A DNA stretch of 64,000 nt from Streptomyces lacrimifluminis (GCF_014646095.1 NZ_BMMU01000004.1:248001-312000), one strand, 5' to 3'. Positions 1 through 10,015 are shown, counted from the first letter of the stretch. Numbers and translations: made by a program. The notes: a model not told the origin generated them from the letters alone.

Positions 1-103
1 TCACCATGATCCTGCATCCCTTCGGTGGGCTGTTCGGGTGAGAACACCCTAGTGAGACCGACCGCAGGGGCAGGAGCAGGCCGCTGTACTCGGGCACGTT
101 CAG

Positions 104-157
104 GGCCGAAGCGGGCTGCCGGGGGCGGCAGCCCCCGGCAGACGGCCCGCTTCGGCC
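104..157 (-). terminator. Terminator of the DUF3052 gene
   Basis: A long hairpin lies 12 bases past the DUF3052 stop codon. A 13-bp perfect outer stem (104-116 with 145-157) encloses a 10-bp perfect inner stem (117-126 with 131-140) with a GGCA loop; a 4-base bulge (141-144) separates the two. No U-run follows, which is normal for Streptomyces terminators. Bases 1-103 show no gene I can support. Confidence 0.8.
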
Positions 158-168
158 ACGGTCACTGC

Positions 169-606
169 CTACTTCTTCGACTTCGCTGCCTTGGGCGTCG
201 CCAGACGACTCCCACTCCAGTCCTTGCCCACACTGACGCTCTTCGTCGCCGACAGACCCGCCGTCGTCGCGGCTTCCGAGATGTCGCTCGGCTCCACGTA
301 GCCGTCACGGCCCGTCTTGGGCGTGAGGAGCAGGATCGCGCCGCCTTCTTCGATGAACGTGGTGGCGTCCACCAGCGAATCGGTCAGGTCGCCGTCGTCG
401 TCGCGGAACCAGAGCACCACGGCATCTGCGACGTCGTCGTACTCCTCGTCAACGAGATCGCTGCCGATGACTTCCTCAATGGCCTCGCGGAGCTCCTGGT
501 CGACGTCGTCGTCGTAGCCGATCTCCTGGACCACCTGCTCGGGCTGGAACCCCAGCCTTGCGGCAGGGTTAGTCCGCTCCTCCGCGTGGTCCGCGGTCGC
601 GCTCAC
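169..606 (-). CDS. DUF3052 family protein
   Basis: Predicted 145-residue soluble acidic protein of the actinobacterial DUF3052 family, function unknown. The start is taken at GTG 606 because a perfect AGGAGG lies 6 bases upstream; the longer reading frame to 699 has no comparable site. The N-terminal part carries the family pattern NPAARLGFQPEQVVQEIGYD, followed by a stretch rich in Asp/Glu and a Lys-rich C-terminus ending at AKSKK. It is divergent from aceE across a 467-bp gap, a linkage I recall as conserved in Streptomyces. No catalytic motif is visible. Confidence 0.88.
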   Translation of the reverse strand: MSATADHAEERTNPAARLGFQPEQVVQEIGYDDDVDQELREAIEEVIGSDLVDEEYDDVADAVVLWFRDDDGDLTDSLVDATTFIEEGGAILLLTPKTGRDGYVEPSDISEAATTAGLSATKSVSVGKDWSGSRLATPKAAKSKK

Positions 607-1073
607 GGGTTGCCTCCTGATCATGTTTCGAGAATTGTCCAGCAACGCGCGTGCGCGAAGCATTGGCCGTAGTCCACACGGGCGGGGCGGATCGCGCAAG
701 TACCCGGCCGTCGAGACCGCCGAAACGGTGACGATCCTGGCGGTGTCGCCGCAACTTCAGACAGCGACTCCCGGGAACCAGTGACGCGCACCACACCATT
801 CTGCCCGCTTTGCGGTTTTGCTGCTCCCGAGGGACTCCCGAACCTCTCACACATGCGTGCGAGATCCGAATCGCTTTACGGAACACGTCACGGACTGGGC
901 GTATCGTTGCGATTTGGCTGCGGACACCCCGCCCGGCGATCTTCACCGGGACTACTTCTGAGTAGAGGTGACGTACCCGGCCTCGGGGTACACGATGGGG
1001 CCAGTGCATTCGCAGCCCCGGGACAGGCCCACAGCGTGCCCCGGAACAAGCCCTCCGAGAGCGAAGGAACAGC
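607..1073. promoter_or_regulatory. Divergent promoter region of DUF3052 gene and aceE
   Basis: This 467-bp region has no supportable gene on either strand. It must carry the promoters of both flanking divergent genes. A small inverted repeat GTACCC/GGGTAC (973-978 with 986-991) lies about 85 bases before the aceE start. No promoter with both boxes close to consensus could be assigned by eye. Confidence 0.5.
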
Positions 1074-3806
1074 GTGGCTTCCGGATCAGATCGCAACCCG
1101 ATCATCATTGGCGGCCTTCCGAGTCAGGTTCCTGACTTCGATCCCGAAGAGACCCAGGAATGGCTCGACTCCCTCGATGCCGCCGTTGACGAGCGCGGCC
1201 GGGAGCGGGCGCGCTATCTGATGCTGCGGCTGATCGAGCGGGCCCGCGAGAAGCGCGTGGCCGTGCCCGAGATGCGGAGCACGGACTACGTCAACACGAT
1301 CGCGACGAAGGACGAGCCCTTCTTCCCCGGCAACGAGGAGATCGAGCGCCGCATCCTCAACGCGACCCGGTGGAACGCGGCGGTGATGGTCTCCCGCGCG
1401 CAGCGGCCCGGGATCGGCGTCGGCGGTCACATCGCGACCTTCGCCTCCTCCGCCTCCCTCTACGACGTGGGCTTCAACCACTTCTTCCGGGGCAAGGACG
1501 AGGGCGACGGCGGCGACCAGATCTTCTTCCAGGGCCACGCCTCCCCCGGTATCTACGCCCGCGCGTTCCTTCTCGACCGGCTCAGCGAGCAGCAGCTCGA
1601 CGCGTTCCGCCAGGAGAAGTCGAAGGCGCCGTACGGGCTGTCCTCGTACCCGCACCCGCGGCTGATGCCGGACTTCTGGGAGTTCCCGACCGTCTCGATG
1701 GGCCTTGGCCCGCTCGGCGCGATCTTCCAGGCGCGGATGAACCGCTACATGGAGGCGCGGGGGATCGCGGACACCTCCAAGTCGCACGTGTGGGCGTTCC
1801 TCGGTGACGGCGAGATGGACGAGCCGGAGTCGCTCGGCCAGCTGTCGATCGCCGCGCGCGAGGGCCTCGACAACCTGACCTTCGTCGTCAACTGCAACCT
1901 CCAGCGGCTCGACGGCCCGGTACGCGGCAACGGCAAGATCATCCAGGAGCTGGAGTCGCAGTTCCGGGGCGCCGGCTGGAACGTCGTCAAGCTGGTGTGG
2001 GACCGCAGCTGGGACCCGCTGCTCGCGCAGGACCGGGACGGCGTGCTCGTCAACAAGATGAACACGACCCCCGACGGGCAGTTCCAGACGTACGCCACCG
2101 AGACGGGCGCGTACATCCGTGACCACTTCTTCGGTGACGACACCCGGCTGCGCGCGATGGTCGAGAACATGACCGACGACCAGGTCCTGCACCTGGGCCG
2201 CGGTGGTCACGACCACAAGAAGATCTTCGCGGCGTTCGCGGCGGCCAAGGCGCACAAGGGCCAGCCGACCGTCATCCTCGCCAAGACGGTCAAGGGCTGG
2301 ACGCTCGGACCCAACTTCGAGGGCCGCAACGCCACGCACCAGATGAAGAAGCTGACGGTGGCCGACCTCAAGGGCTTCCGCGACCGGCTCCGTCTGCCCA
2401 TCTCCGACAAGGAGCTGGAGGGCGGGGCGCCGCCGTACTTCCACCCGGGCCGGAAGTCGGAAGAGATCCAGTACATGCACGACCGCCGCAACTCGCTCGG
2501 CGGTTACGTCCCGACCCGCGTCGTCCGCGCCAAGCCGCTGACGCTGCCGGCGGAGAAGACGTACGCGAGTGTGAAGAAGGGTTCAGGTCAGCAGTCGATC
2601 GCCACCACCATGGCGTTCGTCCGGCTGCTCAAGGACCTCATGCGGGACAAGGAAATCGGCAAACGGTTCGTGCTGATCGCGCCGGACGAGTACCGCACGT
2701 TCGGCATGGATTCGTTCTTCCCGAGTGCGAAGATCTACAACCCGCTCGGCCAGCAGTACGAGTCGGTCGACCGGGAGCTGCTCCTCGCGTACAAGGAGTC
2801 GCCGACCGGCCAGATGCTGCACGACGGCATCTCCGAGGCGGGCTGCACCGCCTCGCTGATCGCCGCCGGCTCGGCCTACGCGACGCACGGCGAACCGCTC
2901 ATCCCGGTGTACGTCTTCTACTCGATGTTCGGTTTCCAGCGCACCGGTGACCAGTTCTGGCAGATGGCCGACCAGTTGGCGCGCGGTTTCGTGCTGGGTG
3001 CGACCGCCGGCCGTACGACCCTGACCGGCGAGGGTCTCCAGCACGCAGACGGCCACTCGCAGCTGCTCGCCTCGACCAACCCGGGCTGTGTGGCGTACGA
3101 CCCGGCGTACTCGTACGAGATCGCGCACATCGTGCAGGACGGACTGCGCCGGATGTACGGCCCCGACAGTGAGGACGTCTTCTACTACCTCACCGTCTAC
3201 AACGAGCCGATCCAGCACCCGGCCGAACCGGAGAACGTGGACGTCGACGGCATCCTCAAGGGCATCCACCGCGTGGGCGAAGGGACTTCGGGCACCATCC
3301 CGGCCCAGGTCATCGCGTCCGGTGTCGCGGTGCCGTGGGCGCTGGAGGCGCAGCGGATCCTCGCCGAGGAGTGGAACGTACGGGCGGACGTCTGGTCGGC
3401 GACCTCCTGGAACGAACTGCGGCGCGAGGCGGTCGCGGTGGAGCAGCACAACCTGCTGCACCCGGAGGAGGAGCAGCGCGTCCCGTATGTGACGCGGAAG
3501 CTCAGCGGCGCCGAAGGTCCGTTCGTGGCCGTGTCCGACTGGATGCGTTCGGTTCCGGACCAGATCTCGCGGTGGGTGCCGGGGACGTACCAGTCGCTGG
3601 GCGCGGACGGCTTCGGCTTCGCCGACACCCGGGGTGCGGCGCGGCGCTTCTTCCACATCGACCCGCAGTCGATCGTGGTGGGAGTACTGACCGAGCTGGC
3701 ACGGGAGGGCAAGGTCGACCGTTCGGTGCTGAAGCAGGCGATCGACCGGTACCAGCTGCTCGACGTGGCGGCGGCCGATCCGGGTGCTGCGGGCGGCGAC
3801 GCGTAG
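1074..3806 (+). CDS. aceE: Pyruvate dehydrogenase E1 component (AceE, homodimeric type)
   Basis: Predicted 910-residue thiamin-diphosphate enzyme that decarboxylates pyruvate and passes the acetyl group to the lipoyl E2 of the pyruvate dehydrogenase complex in the cytoplasm. The ThDP/Mg2+ motif runs from [12 protein letters not shown] (about residue 244) to NCN (273-275). The length matches homodimeric AceE (about 890-920). The GTG start has AAGGA upstream, and the N-terminus contains the acidic segment typical of actinobacterial AceE. The gene is monocistronic and ends in a strong hairpin. It supplies acetyl-CoA, which fits the fatty acid synthesis genes 11 kb downstream, although no physical coupling is implied. 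Confidence 0.97.
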   Translation: MASGSDRNPIIIGGLPSQVPDFDPEETQEWLDSLDAAVDERGRERARYLMLRLIERAREKRVAVPEMRSTDYVNTIATKDEPFFPGNEEIERRILNATRWNAAVMVSRAQRPGIGVGGHIATFASSASLYDVGFNHFFRGKDEGDGGDQIFFQGHASPGIYARAFLLDRLSEQQLDAFRQEKSKAPYGLSSYPHPRLMPDFWEFPTVSMGLGPLGAIFQARMNRYMEARGIADTSKSHVWAFLGDGEMDEPESLGQLSIAAREGLDNLTFVVNCNLQRLDGPVRGNGKIIQELESQFRGAGWNVVKLVWDRSWDPLLAQDRDGVLVNKMNTTPDGQFQTYATETGAYIRDHFFGDDTRLRAMVENMTDDQVLHLGRGGHDHKKIFAAFAAAKAHKGQPTVILAKTVKGWTLGPNFEGRNATHQMKKLTVADLKGFRDRLRLPISDKELEGGAPPYFHPGRKSEEIQYMHDRRNSLGGYVPTRVVRAKPLTLPAEKTYASVKKGSGQQSIATTMAFVRLLKDLMRDKEIGKRFVLIAPDEYRTFGMDSFFPSAKIYNPLGQQYESVDRELLLAYKESPTGQMLHDGISEAGCTASLIAAGSAYATHGEPLIPVYVFYSMFGFQRTGDQFWQMADQLARGFVLGATAGRTTLTGEGLQHADGHSQLLASTNPGCVAYDPAYSYEIAHIVQDGLRRMYGPDSEDVFYYLTVYNEPIQHPAEPENVDVDGILKGIHRVGEGTSGTIPAQVIASGVAVPWALEAQRILAEEWNVRADVWSATSWNELRREAVAVEQHNLLHPEEEQRVPYVTRKLSGAEGPFVAVSDWMRSVPDQISRWVPGTYQSLGADGFGFADTRGAARRFFHIDPQSIVVGVLTELAREGKVDRSVLKQAIDRYQLLDVAAADPGAAGGDA

Positions 3807-3846
3807 CGCTCCGCGGGGCGCGCGGGAGTTCGTCTGCGGGTCCGTT

Positions 3847-3876
3847 GTGGCTGGTCGCGCAGTTCCCCGCGCCCCT
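3847..3876. repeat. Dispersed intergenic repeat, copy 1
   Basis: A 30-base element recurs at 10064-10093 with two mismatches. Its core is GTCGCGC followed by GTTCCCCGCGCCCCT. Both copies lie just after a + strand gene, next to a terminator-like hairpin. I recall this as a common element at the 3' ends of Streptomyces genes. Confidence 0.75.
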
Positions 3877-3907
3877 GTAGGGCGCCCCTTCGGGGCGGCC
3901 CTACAGG
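3874..3907 (+). terminator. aceE terminator
   Basis: A perfect 9-bp stem (CCTGTAGGG, 3874-3882, with 3899-3907) encloses a second GC-rich stem with a TTC loop. It starts about 70 bases after the aceE stop and ends 20 bases before the channel gene, so it separates the two transcripts. Confidence 0.8.
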
Positions 3908-3926
3908 GCGCTTCCGGGCCCTTACC

Positions 3927-4691
3927 ATGCAGGGCATGAAGGAACCCTCGGCACAGGCCCGTTGGGAACGGCGTACCCAGCGGCCTCTGATGGGGCTCGC
4001 GGTCGTGTTCGCCGTCGCCTACGCGGTACCGATCGTGGCCAGCCCCGCGAGTCGCTCCGTGTCGGTCGCGTGCACGATCGCGGAGTGGACGGTGTGGGGT
4101 GCGTTCGCGGTCGACTATCTCGTCCGGGTCGCTCTCGCCGACCGGCGCCGGGAGTACGTACGGCGGCACTGGCTGGACCTGTTCGCGGTGCTGCTGCCGC
4201 TGCTCCAGCCGCTGCGCCTGCTTCGGGTCGTCTCCACGCTGATGCTGGTGGGCCGACGGGCCCAGATGGCGTCCCAGGTGCGGCTGACGACCTATGTCGG
4301 CGGGGCCGTGGTGGGGCTGCTGATGTTCGGCTCCCTGGCCGTGCTGTCGGTGGAACGCGCGTCGCCGGAGGGGAACATCCGAACGCTGGATGACGCGCTG
4401 TGGTGGTCGTTCACGACGATGACGACAGTGGGGTACGGGGACCACGCGCCCACGACCGGAGCGGGCCGGATACTCGCGGTCGGGCTGATGCTGTCCGGGA
4501 TCGCGCTGCTCGGTCTCGTCACCGCGAACATCGCCGCCTGGTTCATCTCCCGGTTCGAGATGGACGACCTGGAGGAGAGGCGCCAGACGGCGGCGATCGC
4601 GGCACTGACGGACGAGGTTCGGGCGCTGCGGGCCGAGGTGGCCGCGCTGACCGTCACGAGGGAGCGGGTCGCCGAGGACCAGCCCCGTTAG
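3927..4691 (+). CDS. Voltage-gated-type potassium channel
   Basis: Predicted 254-residue integral membrane K+ channel of Kv-like layout. Hydrophobic segments lie near residues 22-38, 48-70, 82-95 and 97-115. The fourth carries several Arg residues as in a voltage sensor. S5 (121-142), the pore loop with selectivity filter TVGYGD (167-172) and S6 (181-208) follow. The C-terminus (212-250) looks like a short coiled coil for tetramerisation. No ligand-binding RCK domain is present. The alternative start at ATG 3936 removes only three residues, and no strong ribosome binding site separates the two. Gating and physiological role cannot be told from sequence. Confidence 0.88.
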   Translation: MQGMKEPSAQARWERRTQRPLMGLAVVFAVAYAVPIVASPASRSVSVACTIAEWTVWGAFAVDYLVRVALADRRREYVRRHWLDLFAVLLPLLQPLRLLRVVSTLMLVGRRAQMASQVRLTTYVGGAVVGLLMFGSLAVLSVERASPEGNIRTLDDALWWSFTTMTTVGYGDHAPTTGAGRILAVGLMLSGIALLGLVTANIAAWFISRFEMDDLEERRQTAAIAALTDEVRALRAEVAALTVTRERVAEDQPR

Positions 4692-4729
4692 GTGCGTCCC
4701 TCGTCAGGTGTCCGTCGTCGGACGGACGG

Positions 4730-5047
4730 TCAGAAGAAGCCGGTCGTCGGGCCTGTGGCGCTCGCCAGCCAGATGATGGCCAGGAGGGTGTCGATCGCGC
4801 CCAGGATCACGGCCACCAGAGGCGGGATCGGGTGCGGGCCCTTCCAGGTCCGGCCCATCGCCAGCCAGCCGCAGATGATGGCCACGGGGCCCAGGACGAT
4901 GCCGAGGACGAAGAAGCCCGCGACGGCGCAGATGAGGCCGATGATGCCGAGCGTCGCGCTGTCCGGGGTGGTGCGCTGCCAGCTCCTGCCGCGTGCGCCG
5001 GGGTGCCTGCGGGTGGGGTGCTGCCGTCCGAAGGCCGCCATTCTCAT
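4730..5047 (-). CDS. Small two-TM membrane protein (DUF4190-like)
   Basis: Predicted 105-residue membrane protein. A polar, Arg-rich N-terminus (1-30) is followed by two hydrophobic segments (about 34-64 and 77-97) linked by a short polar loop, as in DUF4190 proteins. The start is placed at ATG 5047 because GGGAG lies 4 bases upstream; an ATG two codons later is possible. It is convergent with the channel gene, 38 bases apart. Function unknown. Confidence 0.72.
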   Translation of the reverse strand: MRMAAFGRQHPTRRHPGARGRSWQRTTPDSATLGIIGLICAVAGFFVLGIVLGPVAIICGWLAMGRTWKGPHPIPPLVAVILGAIDTLLAIIWLASATGPTTGFF

Positions 5048-5310
5048 CAACTCCCTGGAACTTGTCGGTAGTTCGGGGTCGATGAGGCGGGTACCCCCGT
5101 CGCGGGGTTCTAGCCGTCCCGCTCTTCGGCGGGCCTGCCGGCGCGCTGTCCCCCTCCGGCAGCGCGCCGCGGCCCGGCCGTCCTCCGTGCCATGTCGTAC
5201 GGACCATGTCGTGCGGAGGACTTGACTAACTGTGACCTGTCCCGTGGGCCGAAGGGGAGGAATCTTTAGCGGAGTCACCCTGATGAGGGAACTCTCCCGC
5301 CCTGGCCGTA

Positions 5311-5332
5311 GATATATGCGCGATATATGCGC
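5311..5332. repeat. Tandem GATATATGCGC repeat
   Basis: Two perfect head-to-tail copies of the 11-mer GATATATGCGC lie 1 base past the MFS stop codon. They are AT-rich within very GC-rich DNA. The remaining gap between the DUF4190-like start and this repeat (5048-5310) shows no gene. Confidence 0.7.
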
Positions 5333-5333
5333 C

Positions 5334-6953
5334 TCAGATGTGCGCCGCCCCCGCACTCGCGTCCGCGTTCACGCCGCGCTTCGTCAGGAGCGCGACCAGG
5401 ATCGCGGCCACGGCCACGCCCGCCGCCACCAGACAGGCCAGGCTCATGCCGGAGATGAACGTGTCGTGGGCGACCTTCGTGATCTGGGCGACGACCGACT
5501 CCGGTGTGCCCTCCGCCACCGGCGGCACGCCGACCTGGACCGCTTCCGAGGCCTGGGCCTGCTGTTCCGGGGTGAGCTGCGGGAGGCCCGCGGCCGTCCA
5601 GTTGCCCGCGAGGTCGCTGTCGACCTTGGAGGCCATGACCGCGCCCAGGACAGCCGTACCGAGGCTGCCGCCGATCTGCATCGCCGCCTGCTGGAGGCCG
5701 CCGGCGACACCGGAGAGCTCCATGGGGGCGTTGCCGACGATGACCTCCGTCGCGCCGACCATGACAGGGGCGAGGCCGAGGCCGAGCAGGGCGAACCAGA
5801 CCGACATGATGCCGCTGCCGGTGTCCGTCTCCAGCGTGGACATCCCGAACATGGCGATCGCGACGCACGCCATACCGCCCGCGAGCGGGACGCGCGGGCC
5901 CGTCTTGCTGATCATCGCGCCGGCCAGGGGCGAACCGACGATCATCATCCCGGTGAGCGGGAGCAGGTGCAGACCCGCGTCGATGGGGCTCATCCCGTGC
6001 ACGTTCTGCAGGTAGAAGGTGACGAAGAAGAGGCCACCCATGAAGGCGATGGCCATCAGGACCATCAGCACGACGCCCGCCGAGAGCGGGACCGACCGGA
6101 ACAGGTTGAGCGGGATCAGCGGCTCCTTGACCTTCTGCTCCCAGAAGGCGAAGAAGGCGAAGCCCGCCACCGAGACGAGGAGGAACAGCCAGGTCTTGCC
6201 GTCGCCCCAGCCCCACGCGGGCGCCTTGATGAGCGCCCACACCAGGCAGAACATCGCGCCGGAGAGGAGGGCGATACCGAGGAGGTCGAAGGAGCGCGGG
6301 GCGTTCTCCGCGCGGTGGTCGACCAGGATCACCAGGCCGATGACGAGCGCCAGGACGCCCACCGGCACGTTGATGAAGAACACCGACTGCCAGCTGACGT
6401 GCTCGACGAGCAGTCCGCCGAGGATCGGGCCGCCCGCGGTGGACGCGCCGATGACCATGCCCCAGATGCCGATGGCCATGTTCAGCTTGTCGGCGGGGAA
6501 CGTGGCCCGCAGCAGACCGAGCGCGGCCGGCATGAGCAGCGCGCCGAACAGTCCCTGGAACACCCGGAAGGTGACGACCAGGGCGATACTGCTGGACAGG
6601 CCGATGGCCGCCGACGCGGCGGCGAAGCCGACGATGCCGATGAGGAAGGTCTGCCGGTGCCCGAACCGGTCACCGAGCTTGCCCGCGGTGATCAGCGTGA
6701 CCGCGAGCGCGAGGAAGTAGCCGTTGGTGATCCACTGGACGTCGGCGAAGCTCGCGCCCAGGTCCTTCTGGATGGCCGGGTTGGCGATGGCCACGATGGT
6801 GCCGTCCAGGGCCACCATCATGACCCCGACGGCCACGGATATCAGGGTCAGCCACGGGTGGCCGCGCAACCCCTTGGCAGGCGTGTGGTCCGACGGCGCG
6901 GACGGCGTCCCGTCCCCCGGCTCCGTCGCATCGATGGTGGTCTGACTAGTCAT
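5334..6953 (-). CDS. MFS drug efflux transporter, DHA2 (14-TM) family
   Basis: Predicted 539-residue proton-coupled exporter in the cytoplasmic membrane, of the EmrB/QacA type. The N-terminus shows the first-helix signature VALDGTIVAIANPAI. The DHA2 motif-C-like stretch ASTAGGPILGGLL and the helix pair around FFINVPVG are also present. About 14 hydrophobic segments can be counted. ATG 6953 is chosen; the open frame continues upstream, but only as a shadow of the TetR gene. It is divergent from that TetR gene across 123 bp, the classical repressor-pump arrangement. The substrate is unknown. Confidence 0.9.
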   Translation of the reverse strand: MTSQTTIDATEPGDGTPSAPSDHTPAKGLRGHPWLTLISVAVGVMMVALDGTIVAIANPAIQKDLGASFADVQWITNGYFLALAVTLITAGKLGDRFGHRQTFLIGIVGFAAASAAIGLSSSIALVVTFRVFQGLFGALLMPAALGLLRATFPADKLNMAIGIWGMVIGASTAGGPILGGLLVEHVSWQSVFFINVPVGVLALVIGLVILVDHRAENAPRSFDLLGIALLSGAMFCLVWALIKAPAWGWGDGKTWLFLLVSVAGFAFFAFWEQKVKEPLIPLNLFRSVPLSAGVVLMVLMAIAFMGGLFFVTFYLQNVHGMSPIDAGLHLLPLTGMMIVGSPLAGAMISKTGPRVPLAGGMACVAIAMFGMSTLETDTGSGIMSVWFALLGLGLAPVMVGATEVIVGNAPMELSGVAGGLQQAAMQIGGSLGTAVLGAVMASKVDSDLAGNWTAAGLPQLTPEQQAQASEAVQVGVPPVAEGTPESVVAQITKVAHDTFISGMSLACLVAAGVAVAAILVALLTKRGVNADASAGAAHI

Positions 6954-6975
6954 ACGTTCGAGGCTAGTGACAGCC

Positions 6976-7008
6976 ACTGACAATTGACAAACCAATTCAC
7001 AAGTCGGT
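6976..7008. promoter_or_regulatory. Imperfect dyad between MFS and TetR genes
   Basis: Two 12-base arms, ACTGACAATTGA (6976-6987) and TCACAAGTCGGT (6997-7008), match as an inverted repeat at 8 of 12 positions. A TTGACA box lies within (6984-6989). The site sits between the divergent starts and is the best candidate for the TetR operator. Confidence 0.45.
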
Positions 7009-7076
7009 AACTGACACGTCACCCGCCGAGAAGAACACGAAGAGAAGCACCCGCAGAACGGAGAGGCCCGATCGCC

Positions 7077-7745
7077 ATGAGCGCTGCCGAAACCGAGGTG
7101 GGTCCGGACTCCGGACCCGGCCTGCGCGAGCGCAAGAAGCAGCGCACCCGGGACGCGCTGGTGCGCGCCGCCCTCACCCTGTTCACCAGCAACGGGTACG
7201 AACACACGACCGTCGACGAGATCGCCGAGGCCGTCGAGGTCTCGCAGCGCACCTTCTTCCGCTACTTCGCCGGGAAAGAGGACGCCGCCTTCGCCGTACA
7301 CCGCATCGCCGAGGCGCACTTCATCCAGGCGGTACGCGGACGCCCGCCGCACGAGGCCCCCCTGGAGGCGCTGCGGCAGGCCGTTCTGGAGGGCTGGCAC
7401 ACCATCCACGAGGCCGTGGAGTCCGTCGTTCCGGCGGAGTTGCAGATGCGCATGTACCACCTGATCGAGTCGACGCCGACCCTGCTCGCCGCGCACATGC
7501 GCCGCTCCGCCGAGACGGAGGAAGCGGTGGCGCGGCTGATCGCCGAACGCGAGGGCGTCGACGTCGACCGCGACCTCCGACCGCGGGTCGTGGTGGCCCT
7601 GTTCAGCGGGCTGATGCGGCTGGCGGAACGGCGGTGGGGCGCCGGCTCGGACATGAGTGTGGCGGCGATGCACGAGCTGACCAGCACTTATCTCGACGCC
7701 ATGGGCCCGGCACTGGCGGGGAGTTGGCGTACGGAACGGCCGTGA
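7077..7745 (+). CDS. TetR family transcriptional regulator
   Basis: Predicted 222-residue one-component repressor. The N-terminal HTH spans about residues 22-70 (ALVRAALTLFTSNGYEHTTV, then EIAEAVEVSQRTFFRYFAGK). The all-helical ligand domain follows and is unclassified. ATG 7077 is preceded by a GGAGAGG site. It probably controls the divergent MFS pump and itself through the dyad in the 123-bp spacer; the ligand is unknown. Confidence 0.92.
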   Translation: MSAAETEVGPDSGPGLRERKKQRTRDALVRAALTLFTSNGYEHTTVDEIAEAVEVSQRTFFRYFAGKEDAAFAVHRIAEAHFIQAVRGRPPHEAPLEALRQAVLEGWHTIHEAVESVVPAELQMRMYHLIESTPTLLAAHMRRSAETEEAVARLIAEREGVDVDRDLRPRVVVALFSGLMRLAERRWGAGSDMSVAAMHELTSTYLDAMGPALAGSWRTERP

Positions 7746-7857
7746 CACCCCGTATGTGCATACACACGGAGCGACTTACCCAGCGCCGGTTACCGAAACG
7801 TGATCCCCGTCACTCGGTTAACCCGAGACCCTCTCGTTCTCCTAGTGTGTCCTTTCA

Positions 7858-9102
7858 GTGACTTCCTTCGACACCTCCCCGCAACTGAACGTCTGGCGCG
7901 CACTGCTCGCGCTGGCCGTGGTCTTCGTGATGCTCGCGACGACCGGCTGGACCGCGGTCCGCAGTCATCGCACGCCGTCGCCGCTCCAGGCGTCGCTCTC
8001 CGCGTGGGAGCACGGGCAAATCGGCGGTCACGCGCTGCCCGACCCTGGCGAGGCGCCCGCCCGGCTGGCCCGGTTCTTCGCCTCGCTCACCGACCGCCAG
8101 CGCGACCGGCTCGTCCGGCGCTACCCGCTGGCGCTCGGCAACATGAACGGCGCACCCGTCGTACTGCGCTACCGCGCCAACCGCGTCGCGCTGCACGCGG
8201 CCCGCGAGACCGAGCGGGCGCGTATGCGCGACGGCCGGCTGTCGGCCGTCGGCCAGTACACGGCGGGGCGCCGCATGCACCGCTACGACGCGCTGCTGGC
8301 GAAGGGCCGCCAGATCCTGGCGTTCAACCCCGAGGGCTCGGGCCGTGTCGCCGAGGTCTTCGGCGACCTCGACAGGGCGCAGCGCGTCTCGGTCGTGGTC
8401 CCGGGCGTGGACACCGACGTCCTCACCTTCCAGCGCACCAACCGCAAGTACTCGGCGCCCGTCGGCATGGCCTCGGCGCTGTACCGCGCGGAGCGGGAGG
8501 CGAGCCCCACGACGCGTACGGCGGTGATCGCCTGGGCCGACTACACCGCGCCCAACGGGCTCGGCATGGACGCGGCGACGGCGATGCGCGCCAACTCCGG
8601 GGCGCTGCGGCTGAACGCGCTGGTGCGCGTCCTGCCCGGCCGGGCACCGGTCGCGCTGTACTGCCACAGCTACGGCTCGGTGGTGTGCGGCGTCGCCGCG
8701 CACGCGCTGCCGCGTCGGGTCACCGACATCGCGGTGGCCGGCAGCCCCGGGATGCGGGCCGAGAACGCCGCGGGGCTGCGTAGCCACGCCCGGGTGTGGG
8801 CGATGCGGGACGCCGACGACTGGATCCAGGACGTGCCGTACCTGGAGGTCGGCGGTCTCGGACACGGCGCCGATCCGATGTCGTCGGCGTTCGGCGCGCG
8901 CGTGCTGTCCGCGCGGGGCGCGAAAGGACACGGCGGCTATTTCGAGCCGGGCACGGAGAGTCTGCACAACTTCGCGGAGATCGGCGTCGGCGCGTATCGC
9001 GCCGTGCGGTGCGCTCGGCGGGATCAGAACGATCAGCAGGACCGCAAGGATGACGTGTGTCTGAAGGGTTTGCCCGACGGGGCGACGGCCGGACGCGCGT
9101 AG
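7858..9102 (+). CDS. DUF1023 alpha/beta hydrolase, membrane-anchored
   Basis: Predicted 414-residue protein. One hydrophobic helix near the N-terminus (13-33) acts as signal anchor. A helical region follows, then an alpha/beta hydrolase core of the DUF1023 type. The nucleophile elbow is CHSYGS with Ser 271, in place of the usual GxSxG first Gly. Acidic and His members of the triad probably lie in the last 130 residues (DADDWIQDV and GHGGY are candidates). GTG 7858 has no Shine-Dalgarno. A TAGTGT box ends about 10 bases upstream, so the mRNA may be leaderless. An imperfect dyad (7813-7827, around GGTTAACC) precedes it. Substrate unknown. Confidence 0.82.
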   Translation: MTSFDTSPQLNVWRALLALAVVFVMLATTGWTAVRSHRTPSPLQASLSAWEHGQIGGHALPDPGEAPARLARFFASLTDRQRDRLVRRYPLALGNMNGAPVVLRYRANRVALHAARETERARMRDGRLSAVGQYTAGRRMHRYDALLAKGRQILAFNPEGSGRVAEVFGDLDRAQRVSVVVPGVDTDVLTFQRTNRKYSAPVGMASALYRAEREASPTTRTAVIAWADYTAPNGLGMDAATAMRANSGALRLNALVRVLPGRAPVALYCHSYGSVVCGVAAHALPRRVTDIAVAGSPGMRAENAAGLRSHARVWAMRDADDWIQDVPYLEVGGLGHGADPMSSAFGARVLSARGAKGHGGYFEPGTESLHNFAEIGVGAYRAVRCARRDQNDQQDRKDDVCLKGLPDGATAGRA

Positions 9103-9139
9103 AGGACGCAGAAATCACGGTGTGCCCGGGGAGGGGACT

Positions 9140-10015
9140 ATGAAGCTCGCGCCGCATACGATGAGCCGCATGGGTGACGTACTGGCCGGATTTCATGCCG
9201 CCTGGGAGTTCGAGTCCGACTCCGTGCTCATCCGCTTCGAACGGGGCATCCGCACGCCGAAGCTGTTCCAGGCGCTCGGCGAACGACGTATCCCCCTGGA
9301 GGCGATCGCGGGGGTGACGCTGACCCCGGGCAAGCGTGGAACGGTGGTCCTGCGCGCCGAACCCCGGCCCGGCGCCGACCCGTTGATGGAGGCGGCCGAC
9401 GGCCAGCTCAAGGAGGCCTGCGATCCGTACCGGCTGGTGCTGCCGGCCGAGCGGGAGACGCTCGCCGAGTACTACGCGGACGAACTGCGGGACCGGCTGA
9501 CCCAACAGGGGCCTGCTGAAAGGTTCCTGGTGGATGCCCCCGAGGTGCCGCGGGCGTTCAAGGCGTACGACGCGAAGGCGTCCTTCGACGGGCGGGCCGT
9601 CTCCTTCCGGTGGTTCTGGACGGGCGCGTCGTCGGCGAAGTGGAAGGCCGGCGACCAGACGTTTCCGGTCGCCGACCTGAGCGGGGTGGAGTGGCGGTCG
9701 CCCGAGGTGTTCGAGGGCCATCTGCGACTGCTGAGGCGTACCGATTCTTCCGTCGTGCCGGTCGACCAGGACCCCGCCTCGGTGGTGTTCGGGCTGGGGT
9801 ACGGGCCTGTGCACGAGTCGTTGCCGTTCGCGGCGGCGGTGTTGGCCGCGGTTCGCTCCGCGGGCGGGGTGCCGGCGGTTCAGCTGCACTCCGGTCGGCG
9901 TGATCCTGCGGATGTCGCCGAACGGATCCGGCATCTTGGGGAGTTGCACTCGGCCGGGTTGGTCACCGATGAGGAGTTCTCGGTGAAGAAGGCTGAGTTG
10001 TTGGCGGAGTTGTAG
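9140..10015 (+). CDS. DUF4429 domain protein with C-terminal SHOCT motif
   Basis: Predicted 291-residue cytoplasmic protein. Two similar beta-rich blocks (about residues 11-110 and 130-235) fit the duplicated DUF4429 domain. The last 35 residues (IRHLGELHSAGLVTDEEFSV) form a SHOCT motif, a short helical module often found at protein ends. The start is set at ATG 9140 because GGGAGGGG lies just upstream. ATG 9170 is also possible and begins closer to the domain, but has no ribosome site. Function unknown; a signalling or stress role is only guessed. Confidence 0.82.
   Translation: MKLAPHTMSRMGDVLAGFHAAWEFESDSVLIRFERGIRTPKLFQALGERRIPLEAIAGVTLTPGKRGTVVLRAEPRPGADPLMEAADGQLKEACDPYRLVLPAERETLAEYYADELRDRLTQQGPAERFLVDAPEVPRAFKAYDAKASFDGRAVSFRWFWTGASSAKWKAGDQTFPVADLSGVEWRSPEVFEGHLRLLRRTDSSVVPVDQDPASVVFGLGYGPVHESLPFAAAVLAAVRSAGGVPAVQLHSGRRDPADVAERIRHLGELHSAGLVTDEEFSVKKAELLAEL

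Noticed and set aside
1..103. tRNA or small gene at the left edge
   Set aside because: No cloverleaf or ribosome site with open frame could be supported.
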